Positions 15,100 to 23,758 of a stretch of DNA of 64,000 nt are shown piece by piece; position 1 is the stretch's first letter; each line of letters opens with the position of its first letter. Source of the DNA: JAZOTK01 sp045534775 (lineage in GTDB: Bacteria; Bacillota; Clostridia; RUG12999); contig JAZSKI010000049.1 in NCBI GenBank assembly GCA_045534775.1, forward strand, positions 1-64,000. The letters are read 5' to 3'. The notes under the pieces are model-generated. The model saw only the letters and a list, made by a program, of their open reading frames with translations. It did not search any database and was not told the origin of the DNA. Position numbers and translations under genes: made by a program.

Positions 15100-17466
15100 T
15101 TGAACACAAAGATATATAAAATACTTGAATATAATAAAATATTACAGTTTCTTGCCGACAGCGCCGTAACGGGCGAAGCCAAAAAGCAACTGCTTGCTCT
15201 TACCCCTTCGGTGGGTTTTGATGAGGTTGAAGCCTTGCAGAAAGCCACCTCTCAGGCTACTTCCATGCTTGTTATGCACGGGGCGGCACCGATTGTTGCC
15301 GTCCCCGATATTCGTGCCGCTGTAAACCGCAGTAAGCTTGGTGGTGTTCTCTCCCTTTCGGAATTATTGGGCGTAGGGGCTGTTTTGCGATGTGCAAAAA
15401 ACCTGATTGCCTATATGGATAAAGGCGAAAAATTTGATATTCTGCAATCTATGTGCAGTAATCTTACCACCATGCCCGATTTGCAGCGGGATATTTCAAA
15501 CAGCATTTTAGGCGAGGATACCGTAGCCGATAACGCCAGCGGTGAGCTGGCGGCGCTTCGCCGTAAAATTTTACAGCTGAATAATAAAATCAAGGATATT
15601 CTGAATGATATGCTTCGTTCGGCGGAAACTCAAAAATATTTGCAGGAGCCTATTGTCACTATGCGCGGTGACAGATATGTTTTGCCTGTTAAAAACGAAA
15701 ACCGCAATAATGTTCCCGGAATATTACACGACACCTCTGCTACGGGTGCAACAGCCTTTATCGAACCTATGGCTGTAGTGCAAACTAACAATCTTCTCCG
15801 TGATGTTATAGTTGCCGAGCAACGTGAAATTGAACGTATTATAGCTGATTTTTCAGCCCGTGTTGCTCTTTGTGCCGATATAATTTTGGAAAACTACCGT
15901 ATTATAATTGAAAGTGATGTTTTATTTACAAAAGCGTCATTCTGCAACAAGTTGAAATGCACAGAACCTGTTTTAAACCGTGAAGGTCAGCTTGTAATCA
16001 AAAAAGGCAGACATCCACTTCTTGACAAAAAAACCGTGGTCCCCGTTGATATTTATATAGGTGGTGATTTTGACACTCTCGTTATAACCGGACCCAATAC
16101 GGGTGGCAAAACCGTAACCTTAAAGACCGTAGGTCTGTTTGCCCTTATGTGCCAATCAGGGCTTCAGCTACCTGCAGATTCAGGCACGATAATGCCCGTT
16201 TACAGCAATATTTTTGCCGACATTGGTGATGAACAGAGTATTGAGCAAAGTCTCAGTACCTTCTCGTCTCACATGGTAAATATTGTAGATATTTTAAACC
16301 TTGTTGAGCCTAATACCTTAGCTTTGTTTGATGAACTCGGAGCAGGTACCGACCCGGATGAAGGCGCAGCGCTTGCCATTGAAATTTTAGAATATATGCG
16401 CAGCTGCGGTGCGTCTTCCATTGCCACAACCCATTACAGTGAGCTTAAAATGTATGCTCTTTCAACAGACAGAGTTGAAAATGCCTCCTGCGAATTTGAT
16501 GTGGCAACTCTCAGACCTACCTACAGACTTTTAATCAGCGTTCCCGGGAAATCCAATGCCTTTGCTATTTCAAAGAGACTCGGACTCTATGATACCATTA
16601 TTGAAAAAGCATCCGCCCGAATGACAGCAGAAAGTGTCAGATTTGAAGATATAGTATCAGAGCTGCAGCAAAAACGTGAAGCCGCTGCCACAGCTTATGA
16701 TGAAGCGGTAAAAATGCGTAACGAGGCGGCATCCCTCCGCGGGTCCCTCAAAAAGGAGAAGGATACCATCAAGGACCGCCGTGAAAAGCTGTTGGAGGAT
16801 GCTCGCCGTGAGGCTCAGGAAATAATTTTAAAAGCTCAGGAGGAAACGGATATTCTGCTTAAGGAAGCCCGCCGGCTTTCTGCCGAGCTGGGCGAAAAGG
16901 ACAGCATCAGGCAGATGGAGCAGGTGCGTTCGGAAATACGTCAAAAAGGCTCCGTTGCCGATAAACAGTTACGTAAAAATCAGCAGAAATCCAACACTAA
17001 AATCAGCGAAATCAAGCTTGGAATGACCATAGATATTTTATCTGTTGATGAGCGCGGTACGGTTTTATCCCTCCCCAATCAAAACGGTGATTTTACTGCT
17101 ATGGTTGGTATTATGAAGCTTAAAACCAACGTCCGTGACGTTAAAATCGTAAATGACAGCAGTGCAAAACAGGGTGTTAAAATTATTGAAAGCCGCAAAA
17201 ATATATCCAGCCGTTCCATGAACATTAAAACGGAACTCGATTTGCGGGGTTTTACCGCCTATGATGCTATTATGGAAGTGGATAAATTTATAGACGATGC
17301 CTTGCTCGCATCTCTGCCGAAGGTGTCCATTATTCACGGCAAAGGTACGGGCGCTTTACGTGCCGCACTCCATGACCATCTCCGTAAAAACAAGCTGGTA
17401 AAAACCTTCCGTCTCGGAAGTTACGGCGAAGGTGACAGCGGAGTTACCATAATTGAATTTAAGTAA
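15100..17466 (+). CDS. mutS2: Endonuclease/ribosome-rescue ATPase MutS2
   Basis: A 788-aa MutS2, which in Gram-positive bacteria splits collided ribosomes and can cut branched DNA. The core carries Walker A GPNTGGKT (near residue 332), the DIGDEQSIEQSLSTFSSH segment, and Walker B ALFDELGAGTDPDEG (near 408). A long coiled coil (about 510-620) leads to a C-terminal Smr domain with LDLRGFTAYDA (near 711) and IIHGKGTGALR (near 746). The start is TTG at 15100, with AAAGGAAGGA at good spacing; no ATG with a ribosome site is nearby. It follows uppP closely. Confidence 0.95.
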   Translation: MNTKIYKILEYNKILQFLADSAVTGEAKKQLLALTPSVGFDEVEALQKATSQATSMLVMHGAAPIVAVPDIRAAVNRSKLGGVLSLSELLGVGAVLRCAKNLIAYMDKGEKFDILQSMCSNLTTMPDLQRDISNSILGEDTVADNASGELAALRRKILQLNNKIKDILNDMLRSAETQKYLQEPIVTMRGDRYVLPVKNENRNNVPGILHDTSATGATAFIEPMAVVQTNNLLRDVIVAEQREIERIIADFSARVALCADIILENYRIIIESDVLFTKASFCNKLKCTEPVLNREGQLVIKKGRHPLLDKKTVVPVDIYIGGDFDTLVITGPNTGGKTVTLKTVGLFALMCQSGLQLPADSGTIMPVYSNIFADIGDEQSIEQSLSTFSSHMVNIVDILNLVEPNTLALFDELGAGTDPDEGAALAIEILEYMRSCGASSIATTHYSELKMYALSTDRVENASCEFDVATLRPTYRLLISVPGKSNAFAISKRLGLYDTIIEKASARMTAESVRFEDIVSELQQKREAAATAYDEAVKMRNEAASLRGSLKKEKDTIKDRREKLLEDARREAQEIILKAQEETDILLKEARRLSAELGEKDSIRQMEQVRSEIRQKGSVADKQLRKNQQKSNTKISEIKLGMTIDILSVDERGTVLSLPNQNGDFTAMVGIMKLKTNVRDVKIVNDSSAKQGVKIIESRKNISSRSMNIKTELDLRGFTAYDAIMEVDKFIDDALLASLPKVSIIHGKGTGALRAALHDHLRKNKLVKTFRLGSYGEGDSGVTIIEFK

Positions 17467-17492
17467 AAATATACAAATGCGGGGTGTCTATT

Positions 17493-17888
17493 ATGAAAAT
17501 CAGTCATTTCACCGAAAAGGTTATTAAATTTATATTTGAATGTATAGTTGTTATCTGCTGTCTTACCCTGTCCCATTTCAGTCACAGCATAATACTTGAG
17601 ATAGCCGATGTCTTTTTGCTTGTATTTTTGTGCGTTACCCTGACGGTTAATATTCTTAACGTCCTGAAACACAATGTTCATTACGACAAAGAAACTGTGC
17701 ATAAAGAAAGAACTGCGGCAGAGATAGCAATAATAGGACTTATTATACTTATGATGCTGTTCTCCCTGGCAAATACTTTTTTTGATTTGCATATTCAGGT
17801 TACACCTAAATTAACGGATATTATTTTATATTCGGTTTTAGCGTTGAGAGACGGCATATACATTTATCTCAGCAAAAGAAAAAAATAA
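17493..17888 (+). CDS. Small four-helix membrane protein, unknown function
   Basis: A 131-aa protein with four hydrophobic segments (about 12-28, 33-55, 73-95 and 103-121) and a charged middle loop (KHNVHYDKETVHKERT). I do not recognise a family. GGGG eight bases before the ATG at 17493 supports this start over a GTG three codons earlier. It lies between mutS2 and pgeF in the same direction with small gaps, so is likely in the same transcript. Confidence 0.7.
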   Translation: MKISHFTEKVIKFIFECIVVICCLTLSHFSHSIILEIADVFLLVFLCVTLTVNILNVLKHNVHYDKETVHKERTAAEIAIIGLIILMMLFSLANTFFDLHIQVTPKLTDIILYSVLALRDGIYIYLSKRKK

Positions 17889-17921
17889 TTTAACCGATAT
17901 TCATTTTAAGGAGATTCAAAA

Positions 17922-18707
17922 TTGAAAAGGCATATTAAAAACGACCTGGTTTATTATACAGATGAAGCGCTTGACCAATCAGGAAATATTACCCACGTTT
18001 TCACAACCCGCCTCGGCGGTGTCAGTAAAGGTAGTCTTTCTTCCCTTAATATGGGCGTTAACCGCCCTGACACACGTGAGAATATTCTGGAAAATTACCG
18101 CCGCGTTTGCGATACCGTAGGCTTGGATTATACCCGCTGTGTTTTAGCACAGCAAGCTCACACGTCAAATATCCGCATTGTAACAGAAGCCGATGCAGGT
18201 AAAGGACTGATTGTTCCTTCTGATATTAAAGATACTGATGGTCTTGTCACCAACATAAAAAATCTCCCGCTGGTGATTTTTTATGCCGATTGCGTTCCTG
18301 TTTTACTTTATGACGAGACGTCTCACGTAATTGCGACTGTTCATTCGGGTTGGCGGGGAACCGTCTCTAAAATTGCCGAAAATGCAATTAATATAATGAA
18401 CTCCCGGTTCGGTTGCCGTCCTGAAAATATTACCGCCGTTATAGGTCCTTCCCTATGCAGGGAGCATTTTGAAACCGGTCTTGATGTAGCGGAGAAATTT
18501 TCCTCTTATCCCCGGTGCATAGTCTATAAAAATGACAAAGCATATATAGATTTGTGGCAGGTTAACCGACAAATTCTGCAAAACTGCGGTGTCAGCAATA
18601 TAAATATTTCAGGTCTTTGCACCGTCTGCGATACTTATGAGTTTTTCTCCCATCGCGGGTGCGGTCCGGATACCGGCAGAATGGCTCTGATTGCTTGTTT
18701 GAAATAG
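17922..18707 (+). CDS. pgeF: Peptidoglycan editing factor / purine nucleoside phosphorylase-like
   Basis: A 261-aa member of the YfiH/LACC1 (Cu-oxidase_4) family. Known members act on adenosine/inosine and, in E. coli, prevent mis-incorporation of serine into peptidoglycan precursors. Metal and catalytic positions are visible as AQQAHTSNI (usually QVHG), YADCVPVLLYD (near residue 125) and HSGWRGTVSKI (near 143). The start is TTG at 17922 after AAGGAGA. Located between the membrane protein and a radical SAM gene. Confidence 0.9.
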   Translation: MKRHIKNDLVYYTDEALDQSGNITHVFTTRLGGVSKGSLSSLNMGVNRPDTRENILENYRRVCDTVGLDYTRCVLAQQAHTSNIRIVTEADAGKGLIVPSDIKDTDGLVTNIKNLPLVIFYADCVPVLLYDETSHVIATVHSGWRGTVSKIAENAINIMNSRFGCRPENITAVIGPSLCREHFETGLDVAEKFSSYPRCIVYKNDKAYIDLWQVNRQILQNCGVSNINISGLCTVCDTYEFFSHRGCGPDTGRMALIACLK

Positions 18708-18716
18708 GAGGCGGAA

Positions 18717-19655
18717 ATGTTTTACAACCCTTATTCTGAATATTTAATGAAAACTTATGGTGAAAAGGTATATAAGCTTCCTGTAAATCTTAAAACCACC
18801 TGTCCCAACCGTGACGGCACATCAGGCTATGGCGGTTGCATTTACTGCGGTGAAAAGGGTGCAGGCTTTGAAAATCTTTCAAACGACCTTTCGGTCACCG
18901 AACAGCTTCGCCGCAACGCCGAATATATCGGCAAAAAATATAATGCAAAGAAATTTATCGCTTATTTCCAGAATTTCACCAACACCTATATGCCTGCAGA
19001 TGAATTTGAAGGCTATGTAAAAGAGGCGACAAGCTGTAATATTATCGGTATTGACGTTTCCACAAGACCCGATTGCATTTCAACTCAATATCTTGAAATT
19101 TTAAAAGAAACAGGACTTGACATTACCATTGAGCTTGGGCTTCAGACGGTGAATTATCATACTCTGAAAAAAATTAACCGCGGTCACGGACTGGCTGAAT
19201 TTATCGAAGCGGTGCTTCTCATAAAAAGCTACGGATTTAAAGTATGCACCCACATCATATTGGATTTGCCCTATGACAATATAACCGATGTTACAGAGGC
19301 CGCACGAATTTTATCGGCTCTTAAAATTGACTTTGTAAAGCTCCATTCCCTTTACGTTGTCTATGATACTGTTTTAGACAACCTCTATACCAAAGGCGAA
19401 ATTTCTCTTTTGTCGTACGAGGACTATATTGACCGATGTGTAGCCTTTTTGCGGAATTTAGATGAAAATATTGTAGTTCAACGACTAATCGGACGAGCTC
19501 CCAAAGAGGATTGCCGAATAGCGAATTTCAATATGAGCTGGTGGAGAATCAAGGATTTAACAGAAGAACGCTTCAAAACGGAAAATGCCCGTCAGGGCGA
19601 TTTATGCGGCAGTCTTTGCGGCAGTGCCGTAAAAAAATTTGTAAAGAAGGATTAG
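18717..19655 (+). CDS. TIGR01212-family radical SAM protein (YhcC-like)
   Basis: A 312-aa radical SAM protein. The cluster motif is atypical: CPNRDGTSGYGGCIYCGEK (near residue 27), where the spacing between first and second Cys is larger than CX3CX2C, as is usual in the YhcC/TIGR01212 group. DVSTRPDCI (near 115) and GLQTVNYHTLKKINRGH (near 140) follow. The reaction is not established for this group. GGAGG precedes the start; the acetyltransferase gene begins one base after its stop. Confidence 0.92.
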   Translation: MFYNPYSEYLMKTYGEKVYKLPVNLKTTCPNRDGTSGYGGCIYCGEKGAGFENLSNDLSVTEQLRRNAEYIGKKYNAKKFIAYFQNFTNTYMPADEFEGYVKEATSCNIIGIDVSTRPDCISTQYLEILKETGLDITIELGLQTVNYHTLKKINRGHGLAEFIEAVLLIKSYGFKVCTHIILDLPYDNITDVTEAARILSALKIDFVKLHSLYVVYDTVLDNLYTKGEISLLSYEDYIDRCVAFLRNLDENIVVQRLIGRAPKEDCRIANFNMSWWRIKDLTEERFKTENARQGDLCGSLCGSAVKKFVKKD

Positions 19656-19656
19656 A

Positions 19657-20145
19657 ATGTATTACGAAAAAGTAACCGATGCTATCGAAACCGTTGCCTC
19701 TCTTGCAGAGGAAATCTGGATTGAGCATTATAAGAAAATCATCCCCGAAGATACCATCAGAATGATGGTGAAAAATCACCAGAGCAGTGATGCCATTGCA
19801 AAGAAAATTGCTGATGGATATGAGTATTTCTTAATATTTGACCCTTCGCCCGTAGGCTATTTCGCCGTAAAGGAAACAGAAAAAGGTCTATATCTGGATA
19901 AGGCATATCTTAAAAAAAGCAGCCGCAAAAAAGGCTATTTCAAAAAGATAATCTCAGATTTGTCGTCCAAAGGTTTTCCGAGAATTTACCTTTCCGTCAA
20001 CAGTGAAAACGAAAGCTCTATCGCCGTTTATACCGCCTGCGGATTTAAAATCTGCGGTGAGTCTAAAAACGATTTCGGCGGCGGTGCTGTTTTTAAGGAT
20101 TACATAATGGAAAAATTATTCAAAAATGATATTGCATATAAATAA
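19657..20145 (+). CDS. GNAT-family N-acetyltransferase
   Basis: A 162-aa acetyltransferase of the GNAT fold. The acetyl-CoA region is recognisable around KSSRKKGYFKKIISDL (near residue 87), where the usual Q/R-x-x-G-x-G/A loop is replaced by SRKKGYF, and YLSVNSENESSIAVYTACGFK (split, near 109-128) is a standard C-terminal end. The substrate is unknown. It begins one base after the radical SAM gene and is the last gene before the NifS promoter. Confidence 0.88.
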   Translation: MYYEKVTDAIETVASLAEEIWIEHYKKIIPEDTIRMMVKNHQSSDAIAKKIADGYEYFLIFDPSPVGYFAVKETEKGLYLDKAYLKKSSRKKGYFKKIISDLSSKGFPRIYLSVNSENESSIAVYTACGFKICGESKNDFGGGAVFKDYIMEKLFKNDIAYK

Positions 20146-20165
20146 AATATTGTATAATAATATAC

Positions 20166-20194
20166 TTGAAATATTCACCAATTAGGTGTATAAT
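20166..20194 (+). promoter_or_regulatory. Predicted promoter of nifS-nifU
   Basis: TTGAAA (-35, 20166-20171), 17 bp spacer, TATAAT (-10, 20189-20194) preceded by GTG. It lies 36 bp from the nifS start. Confidence 0.7.
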
Positions 20195-20229
20195 CAAAAT
20201 ATGTAATAATTTGACAAAGGATGGTACTT

Positions 20230-21393
20230 ATGAATACAGATATATATTTTGACCACGCCGCCACTACTTATGTTAAACCGGAAGTGCTGGCGAAGATGCT
20301 TCCCTGCTATACCACTCATTTCGGTAATCCGTCCGGTGTTTATAAGGTAGGCAGAGAGGCTCGCGCCTTTGTGGACAAAGCCCGCGCCGATATAGCTATG
20401 TGTCTCGGCTGTCTGCCCGAAGAAATTTTCTTCACAGGCTGCGGTAGCGAAGCCGATAACTGGGCTATTACGGGAACAGCTTATGCTAATAAAAATAAAG
20501 GTAATCATATAATAACAACAGCCTTTGAACATCACGCCGTTCTTCATACCTGTCAGAAGCTTGAGAAAGAAGGCTTTGATGTAACTTATATAAAGCCCGA
20601 TAAAAGCGGTTTAATTTCTCCCGATGACATCAGAAATGCCATCACCGATAAAACTATACTTATTACTGTTATGTATGCCAATAATGAAATAGGCACAATT
20701 CAGCCTATCGCTGAAATCGGCGAAATTGCAAGAGAATTTAAAATCCTCTTCCACACAGATGCAGTTCAGGCTGTAGGTACTCTCCCCATTGATTTACGTA
20801 CCGTAAATATTGATATGATGTCTATGTCAGCACATAAATTCTACGGTCCGAAGGGTGTAGGCGCACTTTATATCAAAAAAGGCTGCCGTCCCGCAAACTT
20901 TATGCAAGGCGGTGCTCAGGAATCCGGCAGACGTGCAGGTACGGAAAACGTAGCAGGTATCGTAGGTATGGCAGAAGCACTTAAGCTTGCCTGTGCCAAT
21001 ATAGACGAAAACCGTCTCAAGCTATCTCAGATGAGAGATTATCTGATTACTGAGGTTTTAAATAAAATCCCTTATACCAGACTCAACGGTCACGTGACAA
21101 AGCGTCTCCCCGGAAACGCCAATTTCTCCTTTGAGTTTATCGAAGGCGAATCACTTTTGCTTTTCCTTGATATGAACGGCATTGCGGCGTCCAGCGGCTC
21201 AGCCTGTACTTCAGGCTCTCTCGACCCGTCACACGTGCTTCTCTCCATTGGAATACCCCACGAAATTGCCCACGGCTCCCTCCGCATTTCTCTCGGAGAT
21301 TACAATACCTACGGGCAGATAGATTTTTTAATTGAAAAGCTTATTGAAATAGTGGCACGCCTTCGTGCTATGTCACCTTTATATAACGAATAG
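20230..21393 (+). CDS. nifS: Cysteine desulfurase
   Basis: A PLP enzyme (387 aa) that takes sulfur from cysteine and hands it to the scaffold encoded next. Seen: DHAATTYVKPEV at the N-terminus, the PLP lysine in SMSAHKFYGPKGVGA (near residue 200) and the persulfide Cys in SSGSACTSGSLDPSHVL (near 322). The frame is open from ATG at 20221, but the AAAGGA site overlaps that codon and is properly spaced for the ATG at 20230. It pairs with nifU 15 bp downstream; in this organism the pair probably serves the many iron-sulfur proteins, including the hydrogenase. Confidence 0.95.
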   Translation: MNTDIYFDHAATTYVKPEVLAKMLPCYTTHFGNPSGVYKVGREARAFVDKARADIAMCLGCLPEEIFFTGCGSEADNWAITGTAYANKNKGNHIITTAFEHHAVLHTCQKLEKEGFDVTYIKPDKSGLISPDDIRNAITDKTILITVMYANNEIGTIQPIAEIGEIAREFKILFHTDAVQAVGTLPIDLRTVNIDMMSMSAHKFYGPKGVGALYIKKGCRPANFMQGGAQESGRRAGTENVAGIVGMAEALKLACANIDENRLKLSQMRDYLITEVLNKIPYTRLNGHVTKRLPGNANFSFEFIEGESLLLFLDMNGIAASSGSACTSGSLDPSHVLLSIGIPHEIAHGSLRISLGDYNTYGQIDFLIEKLIEIVARLRAMSPLYNE

Positions 21394-21408
21394 AAAGGAA
21401 GAAACATT

Positions 21409-21843
21409 ATGTATACAGAGCAGGTTATGGAGCATTTTGCAAATCCTCATAACGTAGGCGAGGTTGAAAACGCCAACGCCGTAGGTCAGGTTGGTAATGC
21501 GAAATGCGGCGATATTATGAAAATGTCAATGTTGATTGAAGATAATATTATAAAAGATATTAAATTCAAAACCTTCGGATGCGGCGCGGCTATTGCAACC
21601 AGTAGCGTTGCCACCGATTTGGTTAAAGGAAAAACCATTGAAGAAGCGCTCAAAATCACTAACAAGCAGGTTATTGATATGTTAGGCGGTCTGCCTAAAG
21701 AAAAAATCCATTGCTCGGTTCTTGCCGAAGAAGCAATCCAAATGGCTATTCAGAACTACTATGAACGTCAGGGTCTGGAATTTCCGGGCAGCAGTCACAG
21801 ATGTAACGGTTGCTGTGAAAGCTGCGGCGGTCACCACGAATAA
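21409..21843 (+). CDS. nifU: Iron-sulfur scaffold, clostridial NifU/IscU type
   Basis: A 144-aa U-type scaffold with the three cluster cysteines in GNAKCGD (near residue 33), TFGCGAA (near 59) and KIHCSVLAEE (near 103). The C-terminus extends beyond IscU with RCNGCCESCGGHHE, a cysteine/histidine-rich tail seen in the clostridial NifU group. It receives sulfur from NifS. A strong bidirectional terminator follows. Confidence 0.94.
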   Translation: MYTEQVMEHFANPHNVGEVENANAVGQVGNAKCGDIMKMSMLIEDNIIKDIKFKTFGCGAAIATSSVATDLVKGKTIEEALKITNKQVIDMLGGLPKEKIHCSVLAEEAIQMAIQNYYERQGLEFPGSSHRCNGCCESCGGHHE

Positions 21844-21850
21844 GTATTCA

Positions 21851-21878
21851 AAAAGGGGCTGTTTAAACAGCCCCTTTT
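21851..21878. terminator. Bidirectional terminator between nifU and the ABC exporter
   Basis: A perfect 28-bp palindrome with centre TTTAAA, arms AAAAGGGGCTG and CAGCCCCTTTT. T-rich sequence follows on the plus strand and AAAA arms serve the minus strand, so it can end the transcripts of both convergent genes. Confidence 0.92.
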
Positions 21879-21883
21879 AATTT

Positions 21884-23668
21884 TTATTCATCTTCTTTAA
21901 AATTCAGCATTTCCTTAAACAAGCCTTCTTCACGGCTCAGCTCATCATAGCTTCCCGACTGGATTATTTCACCCTTATTGAACACCAGAATTTCATCTGC
22001 GTTTCTGATGGTGGTCAGTCTGTGTGCCACAATGATTACCGTATGAGATTTCATCAGCTCGTTAATGGCGTTTTGAATGTGACGTTCAGATACGTTATCC
22101 AGCGCCGAGGTTGCCTCGTCAAAAATAAGAATATCAGGTTCCCCTAAAATAGCTCTTGCTATGGCAAGACGCTGTTTCTGACCGCCCGAAAGCCCGTAAC
22201 CGCCATCGCCTACTATGGTATTCCAGCCCATGGGCAGGTCGTTGACAAATTCGTGGACTCTTGCCAGTTCCATTGCTTTGATAATATCCTGCATAGGTGC
22301 ATCGGGGCAGGCTATTCTGATATTATCCATAATACTCATCTGGAAAATAAAGGGTTGTTGCGGAACGATACCTATACTCTTACGCAAATCGTGAAGACTG
22401 TACTTTTTAATATTACAACCGTGCATCTTGATTTCGCCGTCATTTACCTCGTAAAGTCGCATAATCAGCTTTATAAATGTACTCTTTCCGCTACCGGAGG
22501 AACCTACCAACCCGAAGCTTTTGTTATATTCAAGACTGCAGTTAAAGTTTTTAAATATTTTTCTGTCATCATAACCGAAGGTGACATCTTTAAATTCTAT
22601 ACAAGGTAAATCCTTTTCCGCGGCTCTTTTACGTTCTATCTCAATGCTGTGGCAACGCTCCGTTTCGGGAGTGCCGGAAGCCTCCTCCAAAATATCTTCA
22701 ATCCGTTTAAGGCTGGCCTGTGCATTGGATTGAAGCAGACTTATGTTAAACCAGTTTGACATGGCATTCATAACAATACCCATGCTACTGATAAACGCCG
22801 TCAGCTCACCTAACGTGAGACCTCTGTAGATGCAAGAAATACCTCCCACGAGATATATTGCCGCTACGCCGGCGCTCTGAACAAGCTCAGGTTTTGCACA
22901 TTCTAACCATTGGGTAAAGGAAAGGTAGATACCCTTTTCTTTAAGCTGTTTTATATATCCGTCAAATTTAATATGAACCTCATCCTCAACGGCATACATT
23001 TTAATGGCATCACTGCCGTGAATTACGTCGTTTATGTACTTGCTGGCTTCCGCCTCGCTTTTTAGCATTTCAGTTGAAATTTTTGTGATTTTTCCTCTTG
23101 CGGCAATATTTACACTTATGGTAATAAATGCTATGATGAGCATTAATACCGTCAGGAGCCAGTCATAGGAAAATAGGGCTACCAGCGATATAAGCGACGA
23201 AACTGCGTTCACCGGTATTGCAAGTGCAAACTGATGAAGAAAGTTCTTTAAATTAGCCATTGGCGAGCCCATAATGTAGTTAAAAAGCTCTCCCGATGAT
23301 GTGGTATCATAAAATCTCATACACAGATTTTGAATATGGCTGAAAAATTTTGAACGCACATTGAACAAAAAGCCTTCAAGCCCTTTGAGAAGATTACGGA
23401 ACCCTACTCCCCAAATCAACAGTCTTATGATATGCAATATCACATAGCCGCCACACAGTATGGCTACCGTTTTGATTTTTTCTGCAGTCTGCAAAGCTTC
23501 ATTAGCAATACCGTCATCAATAACATGTTTGATGACTATGTTCTGACTTGCCACTATTGCGCCTGCAATCATAGCACCTATCATGGCAATAAAGAGATTC
23601 TTTTTGTTGTCTCCCACCAAGCTCCAGATGCTTTTCCAAAATCCGTTTTTAGCCTTCTTCTCCTTCAT
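21884..23668 (-). CDS. ABC exporter, fused membrane and ATPase domains
   Basis: A 594-aa half-transporter of the MsbA/LmrA type. About six helices (residues 15-310) precede the nucleotide-binding domain with Walker A GSSGSGKST (near 383), signature LSGGQKQRLAIAR (near 486), Walker B ILIFDEATSALD (near 506) and the switch His in IVAHRLTTI (near 538). As a half-transporter it likely acts as a homodimer. The frame opens at 23677, but GGGGAG abuts that ATG; the ATG at 23668 is nine bases from it and is the likelier start. It has its own strong promoter. The substrate is unknown. Confidence 0.94.
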   Translation of the reverse strand: MKEKKAKNGFWKSIWSLVGDNKKNLFIAMIGAMIAGAIVASQNIVIKHVIDDGIANEALQTAEKIKTVAILCGGYVILHIIRLLIWGVGFRNLLKGLEGFLFNVRSKFFSHIQNLCMRFYDTTSSGELFNYIMGSPMANLKNFLHQFALAIPVNAVSSLISLVALFSYDWLLTVLMLIIAFITISVNIAARGKITKISTEMLKSEAEASKYINDVIHGSDAIKMYAVEDEVHIKFDGYIKQLKEKGIYLSFTQWLECAKPELVQSAGVAAIYLVGGISCIYRGLTLGELTAFISSMGIVMNAMSNWFNISLLQSNAQASLKRIEDILEEASGTPETERCHSIEIERKRAAEKDLPCIEFKDVTFGYDDRKIFKNFNCSLEYNKSFGLVGSSGSGKSTFIKLIMRLYEVNDGEIKMHGCNIKKYSLHDLRKSIGIVPQQPFIFQMSIMDNIRIACPDAPMQDIIKAMELARVHEFVNDLPMGWNTIVGDGGYGLSGGQKQRLAIARAILGEPDILIFDEATSALDNVSERHIQNAINELMKSHTVIIVAHRLTTIRNADEILVFNKGEIIQSGSYDELSREEGLFKEMLNFKEDE

Positions 23669-23720
23669 AAGAACCATCTCCCCTGAAACGCTCGCACTAT
23701 TATATTATTCAGTTTTCTTA

Positions 23721-23749
23721 AGTGTACCACATAACCTTTTATTTGTCAA
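23721..23749 (-). promoter_or_regulatory. Predicted promoter of the ABC exporter
   Basis: Minus strand: TTGACA (-35, 23744-23749), 17 bp spacer, TACACT (-10, 23721-23726), with TGTGG before the -10. Confidence 0.8.
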
Positions 23750-23758
23750 CACTTTTTT

